Origin: Crossaster papposus
Lineage: Eukaryota; Echinodermata; Asteroidea; Velatida; Solasteridae
Assembly (NCBI GenBank): GCA_037893245.1
Contig: JBAIAA010000014.1
Span: 434,001 to 498,000, forward strand
Direction: 5' to 3'
Length of the DNA stretch: 64,000 nt
The notes beneath the pieces are model-generated. The model made no database searches. It was given only the letters and a program-made list of their open reading frames with translations, and was not told where the DNA came from. The translations under genes were made by a program, and so were the position numbers. Below are positions 34,401-43,023 of this stretch, piece by piece (position 1 is the first letter of the stretch; every line of letters starts with the position of its first letter).

Positions 34401-35834
34401 GAATTTTATACCATTGTATTGCTAGCATTTTAAGCTTTAAAATGATACATCACATGCACCAGTACTGCTATGGAATGAAAAGTAACGACGCTTCAAAAAG
34501 TTACATTTTGTTGCCGTTCGCGGCAACAAGTTTGCTCAATTTGAGTAATAGCAACGACAACAAAAATCAGGAGAAGACCGATATTATCACTTTCGGGGAT
34601 TTTTAAAAAGGTTTTAAACATGAACAGCCTATAAATTTGAGTTTTAACTAACGATTTATGAAAAAATATGCTTGTTACCGGATTTTTAATTTTATTTATT
34701 TATTTATTTCATTCAACCCCCTACAGCGCTATAGCGCCAATTACAGGATTAGAGAAGATAGTGTGAAGAAGTTACAGTTTTAGAGGCGGGAGGGAAAACC
34801 CCAGAAGAATATTCTGGAGAAAACCCACGGAATCAGGCAGGGACTGAAAACCCAATCCACATATTGGCCCAAGCCGGATTCGAACCCGAGTCACAGCGGT
34901 GGAAGGCGAGGAAAGAACTGCTGCGCCAACCTGACTCCCCATTATATGTGGTAACAAGCATTTTGGCGGCCACCGCTGCAATGCTATCACATTTTTCCAA
35001 CTAGTGGTGCATACCTTGCCAAAAACCACCATGAGCATTATTCCCCTCATGCGTACATCTCGTAACTAAGGATTCTGTGCTCACATGGAAAGCAAATAAT
35101 TTTTCTGCTAGCGCGGTTTAATAGCGGAAAATGGTGACCGTAAGCGCAGAATTCTGTGGTTAGGAGAGCCAAGAAATTGGGCCCAGGTACTGAGGTCAAA
35201 GGTCATTTGAGGTCAAGTTGTAAAATGTGACCCACCAGGCCAAAACCAGGCGGGAGTCGGCAAATGCCATTTCGAGATATGGCATTGTACACAAACAAAT
35301 GTGTTGCTGGTCGATTGGTTTTTTTTCTTCATAAATCGTTAGTTAAAACTCTAATTTATAGGCTGTTCACATTTAAACCTTTTTAAAAATCCCCGAAAGT
35401 GATAATATCGGCCTTCTCCTGATTTTTGTTGTCGTTGCTATTACTCAAATTGAGCAAACTTGTTGCCACGAATGGCAACAAAATGCCACTTTTTGAAGCG
35501 TCGTTACTTTTCATTCCATAGCGGTACTGGTGCATGTGATGTATCATTTTAAAGCTTAAAACGCTAGCAATCCAATGGTATAAAAATCTCTCAAATGAAA
35601 AATGTTGACTTTAGCCTGGTTTTGGGGTGGTGGGTCACAAATAGGATAATTGCAAAAACAGGCGAGACACGTGGTTTTAGAAAACCATCTTTATTTTGTT
35701 CCAGATTGTCAGAGTTGAAGTCGGAATACGAGAAGCACGCACTGGAAGAGCAGGTGGAGACAGGTGGCTCGGACGACTACTTCACTCAATTGTCTCATCT
35801 TGTTACGGACATTATGGGTCAGCTGTCACTATAG
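22240..35834 (+). CDS. SIL1: SIL1 nucleotide exchange factor (eight exons, complete)
   Basis: SIL1 is the ER-lumen exchange factor that releases ADP from the Hsp70 chaperone BiP; it folds as armadillo-like repeats. Exons: 22240-22489, 25115-25365, 25978-26163, 27554-27675, 29417-29684, 32020-32087, 33058-33222, 35705-35834. All junctions have GT/AG ends and compatible phases, giving 1440 bases (479 residues; human SIL1 has 461). Residues 1-30 form a signal peptide with a hydrophobic core. Family-matching segments include MEELKKDF, DNAQDL, SNPKVQV, FPYAQLKFLQLGGL, VNLLPEM and PEHDVREKVL, in the same order as the human protein. The last residues are GQLSL, without a clear KDEL-type signal. The frame is open throughout, so the gene looks functional. 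Introns are heavily loaded with MITEs, SINEs and a minisatellite. Confidence 0.93.
22515..22757. mobile_element. MITE family B copy in SIL1 intron 1 (truncated)
   Basis: Starts TTAAAGGTAGGATACACCAT 26 bases after the exon 1 donor and runs through the family B body, but the far terminus is missing. Confidence 0.75.
23278..23469. mobile_element. MITE family D, copy 2, with 9-bp target duplication
   Basis: Inverted relative to copy 1 and nearly identical to it. Flanked by the exact 9-bp duplication CAACAAGCC (23269-23277 and 23470-23478). Lies in SIL1 intron 1. Confidence 0.92.
24388..24879. mobile_element. hAT-like MITE in SIL1 intron 1
   Basis: Ends are CAGCCGCGGTTCTTAACC and GGTTAAGAACTGCTG, the CAG...CTG type of hAT terminal repeats. 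The flanks TCCTAAGG and CCCTAGAG are a diverged 8-bp duplication (6 of 8 match). The right terminal repeat itself is split by the TTAA MITE at 24629-24870. Confidence 0.75.
24629..24870. mobile_element. piggyBac-type MITE family H, full copy, nested in hAT MITE
   Basis: TTAA stands at both ends, with inverted termini CCAGTTCGCGCCGGATGA and GGCGCGAACTGG. TTAA duplications are diagnostic of piggyBac-type insertion. It sits in the TTAA of the host element's GGTTAAGAAC terminus. Other copies: 25545-25707, 35988-36070, 57708-57815. Confidence 0.88.
25115..25365 (+). CDS. SIL1: SIL1 exon 2
   Basis: Starts after TCTATCAG. Encodes GQAIPAGLHVQINMQTGE, the counterpart of the conserved SIL1 segment, and then a charged Asp/Glu/Lys-rich linker. 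Ends in phase 0 before GTGAGT. Confidence 0.9.
25545..25707. mobile_element. piggyBac-type MITE family H, left-truncated
   Basis: Matches the right two-thirds of the copy at 24629-24870 and keeps the terminus CGGCGCAAACTGGTTAA. In SIL1 intron 2. Confidence 0.8.
25978..26163 (+). CDS. SIL1: SIL1 exon 3
   Basis: 62 codons, phase 0 at both ends. Carries MEELKKDF and LYDLEFYAHQ, conserved in SIL1. Acceptor TATCCCCAG, donor GTAAAC. Confidence 0.92.
26307..27436 (+). repeat. 11-bp minisatellite (GGGACTTGTAT)n in SIL1 intron 3
   Basis: About 1.13 kb of an 11-bp unit, homogeneous at the left (26307-26510). It then breaks into blocks of variants (ACTGGCGAGT, ACTCGCGAGG, CCATGGGG, GTAGTGGACTTGCGA) with 18-22 bp higher-order units. 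The unit lacks stop codons in most phases. That produces long artefactual open frames on both strands (up to 213 codons); these are not genes. Confidence 0.95.
27554..27675 (+). CDS. SIL1: SIL1 exon 4
   Basis: Encodes IDNAQDLITIGGFDLII and AAFVLGSAVQ, an armadillo-like segment. Ends AG before GTGAGA; joined to exon 5 it completes a Ser codon. Confidence 0.92.
27826..28474. mobile_element. MITE family E, copy 1
   Basis: Termini ATATGTGACCTGTCACCACA and TGTGGTGACAGGTCACATAT; 0.65 kb. A second copy lies inverted at 29704-30312. The two flank exon 5. Confidence 0.85.
28602..28955. mobile_element. MITE family B copy in SIL1 intron 4
   Basis: Full-length: TTAAAGGTAGGATACACCAT at the left, GGTGTATCTTACCTCTAA at the right. 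Confidence 0.85.
28980..29355. mobile_element. hAT-like MITE ending CAGGGTTCTAGC
   Basis: Exact 12-bp inverted termini CAGGGTTCTAGC / GCTAGAACCCTG. Flanks TTTTACGA and CTATCCGA could be a decayed 8-bp duplication. The interior has a GCGAGCGCAGCGAGC block and an (AATA)n tract. The right end is 62 bases before exon 5. Confidence 0.75.
29417..29684 (+). CDS. SIL1: SIL1 exon 5
   Basis: Encodes NPKVQVAAMDRGAIQLL, FPYAQLKFLQLGGL and VTLLHDLLLEQ, the best-conserved armadillo-like part. Acceptor GCTCCCAG, donor GTATCG, end phase 0. Confidence 0.95.
29704..30312. mobile_element. MITE family E, copy 2 (inverted)
   Basis: Reverse complement of the element at 27826-28474, starting 20 bases after the exon 5 donor. 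It ends TTTGTGGTGACGGGTCGCAT. Confidence 0.85.
30314..30592. mobile_element. Near-perfect foldback element (279 bp)
   Basis: Starts ATATCGTCACCGTCACCACG and ends in its complement; both arms carry GTTTTCACGAAGTAACGC and AATACACATGGATAGCGTCAC-type blocks. Only a few mismatches separate the arms, so the insertion is young or recently homogenised. It abuts MITE E copy 2. Confidence 0.9.
30705..31085. mobile_element. MITE family D, copy 3, with a nested palindrome
   Basis: Ends TGGTCTTGGTTGCAAGACG and CGTCTTGCAACCAAGACTA match family D. Its centre is split by a second palindromic segment at 30809-31007 (AGGTCGTCTTGGCTAGCTC...AAAGACGACCT). Confidence 0.8.
31247..31966. mobile_element. TIR element rich in GAGTA motifs, next to SIL1 exon 6
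   Basis: Termini TAGGGCTGCGCGAGTAG and CTACTCGCCCAGCACTA are inverted copies. Subterminal ACTCG/CGAGT repeats are dense. hAT-like by style. Ends about 53 bases before exon 6. Confidence 0.65.
32020..32087 (+). CDS. SIL1: SIL1 exon 6 (short)
   Basis: A 68-base exon encoding KLASQEAATGDTLKQQRF and QQYQQ, the counterpart of the charged segment before the VHLLPG region of human SIL1. Acceptor TTTACGTTTCAG, donor GTAAGT. It ends two bases into a codon, and the first G of exon 7 restores CAG. A second acceptor 15 bases downstream (CTTCACAG) keeps the frame. Confidence 0.88.
32130..32970. repeat. Repeated GTTCGCACTGGACTT blocks in SIL1 intron 6
   Basis: The block recurs near 32146, 32673 and 32798, with GGGAAAAGTTAC / GGGAAAATTTTAC blocks between. 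Probably nested or tandem element ends, but I could not define borders. Confidence 0.5.
33058..33222 (+). CDS. SIL1: SIL1 exon 7
   Basis: Encodes VNLLPEMMKQGWCGIIPSLL and PEHDVREKVLLAMQLLLDEC. Acceptor TTTTAACAG, donor GTCAGT. Confidence 0.95.
33471..33633. mobile_element. Perfect-looking 163-bp hairpin element
   Basis: ATATGTGACCCAGCACGAGT returns exactly inverted as ACTCGTGCTGGGTCACATAT. The arms meet at an AGCTAAACAAGCT centre. Its end, GTGACCC, is shared with the larger foldback at 34350. Confidence 0.9.
33646..33897 (-). repeat. tRNA-derived SINE, copy 1
   Basis: On the minus strand it begins GGGGAGTCAGGTTGGCGCAGC, with a B box GGTTCGAATCC. The body includes TGGGTTTTCTCCAGAATAT and the 3' tail is (AATAA)n (on the + strand TTTATTTATTTATTTCATTC). 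Typical tRNA-headed SINE of ~250 bp. Confidence 0.85.
34350..35639. mobile_element. Foldback element (1.29 kb) in SIL1 intron 7, carrying a SINE
   Basis: The left arm (34350-34670; GTGACCCACCACCCCAAAAC ... GTTTTAACTAACGATTTATG) returns inverted at 35325-35639. The centre holds the SINE at 34682-34940 and a family G fragment at 35085-35190. Ends only 65 bases before the last SIL1 exon. Confidence 0.85.
34682..34940 (-). repeat. tRNA-derived SINE, copy 2
   Basis: Same SINE as 33646-33897, same orientation. It is bracketed by an inverted CTTGTTACC / GGTAACAAG pair that belongs to the host element. Confidence 0.85.
35705..35834 (+). CDS. SIL1: SIL1 exon 8 (last)
   Basis: Encodes LSELKSEYEKHALEEQ, DDYFTQLSHLV and the C-terminus GQLSL before TAG. 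Acceptor TTTTGTTCCAG. No KDEL-like tail is seen. Confidence 0.9.
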
Positions 35835-35987
35835 CCTTAGAAAATTTACCCAGGAATTTGGGATAGTGTTACTTGCATCAAAGTCAAAAAGAAGTTCCTA
35901 TAAAAGAATAGTATTTTAAAATAAATTATCTGAGGCAAAATACACATATTAAGTAGAGAAATAAATAAATTTACAATTTTGTTGGCT

Positions 35988-36070
35988 TTAACCAGTTCGC
36001 ACCTGAGGATGTATTTACACGCAAAGTGTTCAAAACGGATGACGCTAACACGTCACGTGTTAAAAATAAT
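35988..36070. mobile_element. piggyBac-type MITE family H, left-end fragment
   Basis: Starts TTAACCAGTTCGCACCTGAG and matches about 80 bases of the family H left end. It then runs into a family B MITE. Confidence 0.7.
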
Positions 36071-36089
36071 AATTTCAGAATTTGTTTCA

Positions 36090-36407
36090 AAGGTAGGATA
36101 CACCATTTGCAGATATCGAATGAATGATTCTAGGCATCCAGCAAAATGATTGCGCTAGATATCCTTTATTTATTCTGAAAAATACAATTTTATAAAGAAA
36201 GAATTGCGATCGCCGAACGGCGATTGCAAAAAAACAAAAAAAAATAATAAAATGTAACTGCTTGACGCCGGTCATCGCTGTTTTTCGTGCTCTTCTCGGC
36301 ATTCATGATTGTAAAACTTCGGACATTTAGTTAAACGATATTTACTATAAAATATAACCCCCCAAATGATAATTCAAGCAATTACCAATGGTGTATCCTA
36401 CCTTTAA
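36090..36407. mobile_element. MITE family B copy
   Basis: AAGGTAGGATACACCATTTG at the left, GGTGTATCCTACCTTTAA at the right; full-length, downstream of SIL1. Confidence 0.85.
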
Positions 36408-37104
36408 CATTTGTGTTAATTTGAGGCAACTCCTTTTTGACTGGCCCTGTTTAAAAACTAGGCCGATACCACGGCTTGAGCGATTAAAAACCTACAGTTG
36501 TGAGAGATTTTTTTTCTGCCAGCTGTTTTACATCTTGCCGTAGACACCGAGAGTTGGCTGCTAGTACTTCTTCGAAAAAAAAAAAAAAATGCAAGCTACG
36601 CAAGCCAAATGCAAATGCAAGCCAAGAGCAAACCAAGAGGTGGTAAACACAATGTACTCCTGAATTCATTTCGGGATGGATTTACCATTTTGAGGTTTTA
36701 GGTTTTCCTAAGTCACTCACTATTAATCTACAATCTCCTCAAATTTGAACAAAATCCGTCTACCAGAAGTGTGTTTTTTTGTCAATTTTGTGAAACATTT
36801 GTGTATAGAAATAATACGCTTTTCTGAACTTCAAAGCTGTTTATCTCATAATTAGGTTGTCAGGGTTTTATCACTAAATCCAGACCCCAGAGAAGATAGG
36901 GTGGGGGGTACATATGTAAATGATACATCATTTTAAAGCTGAGAACCTAGAGTATTTGAAAAAAGCAAAATCTGAAAAACTAAAAAGTTGACTTTGTCCG
37001 GGTTTCGTTGGAACAGGTCACATATGGTTAACTTGAAGGACTGCTGCATTCCCGTGTCTCGTCAAAAACATTGTTATTCAACATTGTGATTAGAGTTATG
37101 AAGT

Positions 37105-37499
37105 TTAAAGGGGTCGTATACGTTTGGTAATTACTCCAAAAATTAATGGCAATAAAAACTTACTTGGTAAGAAGTACAGCAGCTTTGGATAGTATAATGC
37201 ATTTTTAGAAACTGTTCACTTCAAAGTACTGCGGTTATGGAAAAAGATATCACTTTTTATCCCAAAAAAATTGAATCTGAGAAGCGTTACTGCAGTGACG
37301 TTTCTCAGACTGTGTATTCCAATGCAGATTATTCTTCCGGCGTGGACATAACCGCTCCAGATTTTCGGCAATATCTCAAAATCGCTAGCACCTTTTGTAA
37401 TGAAATTTGTACAGGTTATTTTTATGGTATATATCTATAACTATATAGGATTGAAACAAACAATGGGTTCCATTTACCAAACGTATACGATCCCTTTAA
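37105..37499. mobile_element. TTAA-flanked MITE family C, copy 1
   Basis: TTAA at both ends, with inverted termini AGGGGTCGTATACGTTTGG and CCAAACGTATACGATCCCT (one mismatch). A closely matching second copy is at 62613-63019. Confidence 0.88.
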
Positions 37500-37917
37500 C
37501 ATTTGTTGTTACTTTCATTTTCATTGAATTTAAGCTGTACAAGCTGTAGCTTGAACATTATACAATTTGCCTTTGTTGTGTTATGTACTAAAACTATGTG
37601 ACTTGGGCTATTAACAATAAGTAAAAAAAAACATTTGTTTTTGTTGTTTTGTTGTCAAATAGCACCTTGAAAATAGTTACTGCAAAATTTTCAACCAGGG
37701 CCCAATTTCTCAACGTAGCTATATATAATTAGGGATTATAATCGGGATTAACCAAGGTGTGATTGAACACTCTACGTCTTAGCCCCGCCTGCGAATATTT
37801 TTTTCCCAAACGTAACTGGCAGATTTAATGAATTATTCAGTAGTTTGGATGAGAAGTTATGTTTATTCATCGGAATAAAACATGACGTCACAGCATTCTT
37901 GTTATTTAGTTGTTATT
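37500..37917. other. No gene recognised
   Basis: AT-rich spacer containing a GGGCCCAATTTCTC fragment (family G end) near 37700. Confidence 0.4.
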
Positions 37918-39758
37918 TAGTTAATTAAAATTAATTGATAAGGGTTTAGCCTTGCATTTGTATGCAAATTAGGTCAAAATATGTTAATTATGCAAAAATA
38001 AGATTTTTCAAAAAATGTCTGAAATGTCCCTAAAATTAATTGATAAGGGGTAAGCAAATTAGGTCAAAATATGTTAATAATGCAAAAATAAGATTTTTCA
38101 AAAAATGTCTGAAATGTCCCTAAAATTAATTGATAAGGGGTAAGCAAATTAGGTCAAAATATGATAATTATAGAAAAATGTCTTAAATGTCTCTTAAATG
38201 TATTGATGAGGGTTAGCCTGCAGTTGTATGCAAATTAGGTCGAAATAAGTTAATTATGCAAAAATGTCTCAAATGTCCCTAAAATTAATTAATAAGGGGT
38301 TACCTTGCATTTGTATGCAAATTAGGTCAAAATATGATAATTATGCAAACAATAAGATTAATCCCAAAACGTCTTAAATGTCCCTAAAATTAATTAATAA
38401 AGCGTTAGCCTTGCATTTGTATGCAAATTAGGTCAAAATATGTAAATTATGCAAAAGATGTCTCAATTGTCCCTAAAATTATTGATAAGGGTTTAGCCTT
38501 GCATTTGTATGCAAATTAGGTCAAAATATGTTAATTATCCAAATAATGTCTAAAATGTCCCTAAAATGTATTGATAAGAGGTTAGCCTTGCATTTGTATG
38601 CAAATTAGGTCAAAATATGGTAATTATGCAAAAATAAGATTTTTCAAAAAATGTCTGAAATGTCCCTAAAATTAATTGATAAGGGGTAAGCCTTGCATTT
38701 GTATGCAAATTAGGTCAAAATATGTTAATTATGCAAAAAAAGTCTCAAATGTCCCTAAAATGTATTGATAAGAAGTTAGCCTTGTATTTGTATGCAAATT
38801 AGGTCAAAATATGGTAATTATGCAAAAATCAGATTTTTCAAGAAATGTCTCTAAAATTAATTGATAAGGGGTAAGCCTTGCAATTGTATGCAAATTAGGT
38901 CAAATTATGTTAATTATGCAAAAAATGTCTCAAATGTCCCTAAAATTAAATGATAAGGGTTTAGCCTTGCATTTGTATGCAAATTAGGTCAAAATATGTT
39001 AATTATGCAAACAATGTCTCAAATGTCCCTAAAATTAATTAATAAGGGGTAAGCCTTGCAAATGTATGCAAATTAGGTCAAAATATGATAATTATAGAAA
39101 AATGTCTTAAATGTCTCTTAAATGTATTGATGAGGGTTAGCCTGCAATTGTATGCAAATTAGGTCGAAATAAGTTAATTATGCAAAAATGTCTCAAATGT
39201 CCCTAAAATTAAATGATAAGGGGTTAGCCTTGCATTTGTATGCAAATTAAGTCAAAATATGATAATTATGCAAACAATATCATTTTGTCAAAAATGTCTG
39301 AAATGTCCCTAAAATTAATTGATAAGAAGTTAGCCTTGTATTTGTATGCAAATTAGGTCAAAATATGGTAATTATGCAAAAATTAGATTTTTCAAAAAAT
39401 GTCTGAAATGTCTCTAAAATTAATTGATAAGGGGTAAGCCTTGCAATTGTATGCAAATTAGGTCAAATTATGTTCATTATGCAAAAAATGTCTCAAATGT
39501 CCCTAAAATTAAATGATAAGGGTTTAGCCTTGCATTTGTATGCAAATTAGGTCGAAATAAGTTAATTATGCAAAAATGTCTCAAATGTCCCTAAAATTAA
39601 TTAATAAGGGGTTACCTTGCATTTGTATGCAAATTAGGTCAAAAAATGTAATTATGCAAAAATAAGATTTGTAAAAAAATGTCTGAAATGTCCCTAAAAT
39701 TAATTGATAATGGTTTAGCCTTGCATTTGTATGCAAATTAGGTCATTATATGATAATT
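37918..39758 (+). repeat. Octamer satellite, left block (about 20 monomers)
   Basis: Tandem ~89-bp monomers (some ~102 bp, with an extra AAGATTTTTCAAAAAATGTC). Each carries AGCCTTGCATTTGTATGCAA, ATTAGGTCAAAATATG, TTAATTATGCAAA and ATGTCCCTAAAATTAATTG. TTGCAT-TTGT-ATGCAA is a dyad, and ATGCAAAT is the POU octamer. Monomers differ at scattered positions and by local duplication of multi-monomer segments. The count is estimated from length divided by period. Confidence 0.95.
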
Positions 39759-40243
39759 ACACATTTTACCACATAAAAGGTAAAATTTATTATACTCTAC
39801 GCAAAAACCCTACATGATTGCTAGTCGCGCAAGCATTAATGTTCTACCGGATTCAAGTACATGTACATGTATAAGTTGCATGTAAACTGGGATTCTGGTG
39901 CAGCCAATAAGAGCCAAGCATCATTTGCGTGCCGTGTGCAAACGGCCAACTCTAGCGGTCATTGCGGACGTGGCAGTACCACCCAACGCGCTGTGATCTG
40001 GCGACAGCCAATCAGCGTCCTGGGTTTTAGAAAGAGCGCGAAAGCTCCATGAGCCTATACAGAAATCCGCACTTTTAGTCACGGCTTCATTCAATACACA
40101 TCATCGTTCAATTAAAAAATGTTTAAAAAATGTTTTATGAATAAACATTTAGTGATTTTTAACTACTAATTGCTGGGTCAGCTGCATCGCTGTGGGACGA
40201 AAGCAGTCCTGCATCGGCAGGTCTGAGACATCCATTGATCGGG

Positions 40244-41682
40244 GTCCTACTATTCACCGACAACACACCGACAACACGCACAGCACCGACAACACACCGA
40301 CAACACATCCAAAACGTATTCTATATTGACAAAAAAGTTATAGCACTGTGATATACACGATACAAAAGAGTGTCAGTGTGCTTGAGGTTAAATTTCTTTT
40401 GTAAAAATGATGTTTTTATCACGCGAAAAAAATATCTTTAACCAGCACGTTCGTTGGCCGCCATCTTGCCTTTGCGCGGAGTTGGCCTATACCATTTTAT
40501 GTACGGGTGTGCAGGAAATTAAATTATCATGTAATACACAACAGAGGGCGCCCTGTACTGTTTTGTGCTGACTTAAAGTTTATAGTTGGAATGGAAGGTG
40601 CTTTGTTTTAAATGGGGAGACAACATTTAACATTTGAGTACTTTAGTAGGATAATGTTCATAGTGATTCGATTTTTCTTTTTGATTAATAATTCCAGTTA
40701 ATTTACCGGTTGTATTAAAAAAGGTATGTATTTTGATCGACACCGTACCAGCCCCCAAATTTAATGTTTAATATATTGTATACCGTGACTGAAACGAAAA
40801 CATAAATGTTTGTTGAAATACTTGCCATTTCCTACATTAGTTTTATAAGAACATTATATTTCTATCTTAATTTATTACTTAGTTGTATTAGAAGAAAAAA
40901 AAATCATTAAGTAAAATAAAACACAGGAAATACCAAAGTTCAAAATGTTTGATTTAATTTGATTGCCTTTAATAACTGCCATAGCTTTAATGTTTGCAAC
41001 CGGACACTACTGTTTTCTTATTATCTTAATTTAAATGAAGGTCAATCAGTGCAAAAATGTTTGAAAGCCAGTCATTTATTTATAGGCCTATTCCTAAAAT
41101 TCAAAATTAAAAAAAATTACGAGCACACATTAGTAATAGTAGGCTATACTAGGCCTAGGGGCCGGGGGCCTACTAATAATACTATTAAAACAATTTAAAT
41201 AGAGAACGGGAACAATTTATTTAGGTAATTACTAAATTTGATTTTGATTAAAATTAAAAAAAAGTACCAGAGTACTCGAATGTTAAATGTCAAACAAAGC
41301 ATAGTAGGCCATGTCATATCAAAACCCACCTTCCATTCCAACTAACTTTAAGTCAGCATAAAACCATACAGGGCGCCCTCTGTTGTGTATTACATGATAA
41401 TTTAATTTCTTTCACACCCGTACATAAAATGGTATAGGCCAACTCCGCGCAAAGGCAAGATGGCGGCCAACGACCGTGCTGGTTAAAGATATTTTTTTCG
41501 CCTGATAAAAACATAATTTTTACAAAAGAAATGTAACCTCAAGCACACTGACACTCTTTTGTATCGTGTATATCACAGTGCTATAACTTTTTTGTCAATA
41601 TAGAATACGTTTTGGATGTGTTGTCGGTGTGTTGTCGGTGCTGTGCGTGTTGTCGGTGTGTTGTCGGTGAATAGTAGGACCG
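40244..41682. mobile_element. Long-TIR element with 9-bp target duplication
   Basis: Inverted arms of ~370 bp start GGTCCTACTATTCACCGACA; they contain several ACCGACAACAC repeats and a GCGCCCTGTACTG block. Flanked by ATTGATCGG at 40235-40243 and 41683-41691 (8-9 bp depending on how the end base is read). The central ~700 bases are AT-rich with no transposase. Mutator- or hAT-type non-autonomous element. Confidence 0.85.
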
Positions 41683-41691
41683 ATTGATCGG

Positions 41692-41957
41692 AGTGTTGTG
41701 AAGGTCGTTGTGAACAGTTTAGTGTGGATTTTTGTGGCGAGTACCATACCGCCGCATTCCTCCATGGTCGGAGCGATGCCGCAGCGTCATTTGAAGTCCC
41801 AGGCGCAATCCGATTCCTACGCGGGCATTGCGGGGACCGGACCGGCCCCGAAGATTGCTCGCACATCTCCGGCCGTGCCAACAGAGGGCGCAACACAGCG
41901 GAGACGGCAGCCGAGTCGGCATGCAATTGAAATGCAATTAGTGCAACTTCGGTACAG
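41692..41957 (+). pseudogene. Possible gag-region remnant of the YR retroelement
   Basis: Lies between two nested elements. An open frame reads VGAMPQRHLKSQAQSDSYAG and is Pro/Ala/Arg-rich, compatible with a gag-like start. It carries no diagnostic motif. Low certainty. Confidence 0.4.
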
Positions 41958-42646
41958 CCGGTGTGAAAGGTAATTCTGTCCCCCCTGGTAAATGTGTCCC
42001 CCCGGACAGACTTACCAGGCCGTGACCCGGTAAATCTGTCCGGGGGGACACATTTACCTAGGTATTTCTGTCCCCCTCCAGGTAATTTTGTCTCCCTGTC
42101 CAACGTTAAACGTGTCCCCCTGGTAAATTTGTCCCGTGCAACGTCACAAGTCTAGCACCCACTAGACGCAACAACCAGTGTAGTACAGGTTCACCCCTCC
42201 ATGCTGCATTATTTGTGGCAGACTGTAGGATGTGTAGCGTCCTACAAATTACAGGTGGTCAAAAGTGCTGCCTTATTTCGTGCTGGGTATCTAGAATCTG
42301 TACGCGTGCAAGAAGTCTAAAAATACTGATTACTGCCATTTTCCCTTTCGCGCAGAAACGTAGATCGGTTGATTTAATTAATAAAGTGATTTGTATTTGT
42401 ATTTTTGTTTTGATAAATCGATGAAGGGAAGAGAAGTCCAAATAATAAATACCATGTGGGCTTTTCATTGAAATAACATCAAAATAACCGCTTATGTGTG
42501 GAACATTGGGGGACACAATTACCTAGAGAGGGGACAGAATAAACGGGAGGGGGACAGAATTAACGTCTCCAGAGGGACACTTTTACCTAGGTAATTCTGT
42601 CCCCCCGGACAATTTTACCGGGGGACAGAATTACCTTCCACACCGG
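41958..42646. mobile_element. Palindromic element built of GGTAATTCTGTCCCCC repeats
   Basis: Terminal inverted repeats CCGGTGTGAAAGGTAATTCT and AGAATTACCTTCCACACCGG (one mismatch). The 15-16 bp word GGTAAATNTGTCCCCC recurs about ten times, in both orientations, in the outer 180 bases of each side. The ~350-bp centre is unique and non-coding. Superfamily not recognised. Confidence 0.8.
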
Positions 42647-43014
42647 CCTGGCCCTGGGTGCCATGTCTTTGTCAGCGGCCAACTACGGTCCAGTCGGCAC
42701 CATGTGGGGTGGCAAGTCATCCTGCAACATCAGTCAAGCAGGCACCGTATCCTGTGCCTGTGGTGCTAGTCGGACTGGTCCAGTCGGACTTTGGTCCAGC
42801 CGGCACCAGATCATGGGGTGCCAAGTAAGCCTGCAGCTTGCTTCGGTACAGACGGCACCGGTCCCAAGTCGGCTGTGTCAGCAAATCGTCCCACACAATA
42901 TGGGGTGCCTGCACCGTATTTTTTGAAAGCAAAGAAGACCAGGTAACCTTATAAAATAGACCGACGGCGACAGTTAAAAAATACAGCCTTTTTCTTTATA
43001 TTTGCTTTAGGCAT
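42647..43014 (+). pseudogene. Low-complexity gag-like remnant (CCAGTCGGCACC repeats)
   Basis: Imperfect CCAGTCGGCACC/CCAGCCGGCACC repeats occur here. With the Gln/Pro/Ala repeats at 44620-44740 they suggest a decayed repetitive gag region of the retroelement. No intact frame. Confidence 0.45.
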
Positions 43015-43023
43015 GTTTAGGTA

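Noticed and set aside
41573-42103. 176-codon frame on the minus strand
   Set aside because: Crosses from the arm of a TIR element through its target duplication and into another repeat-built element; an accidental frame.
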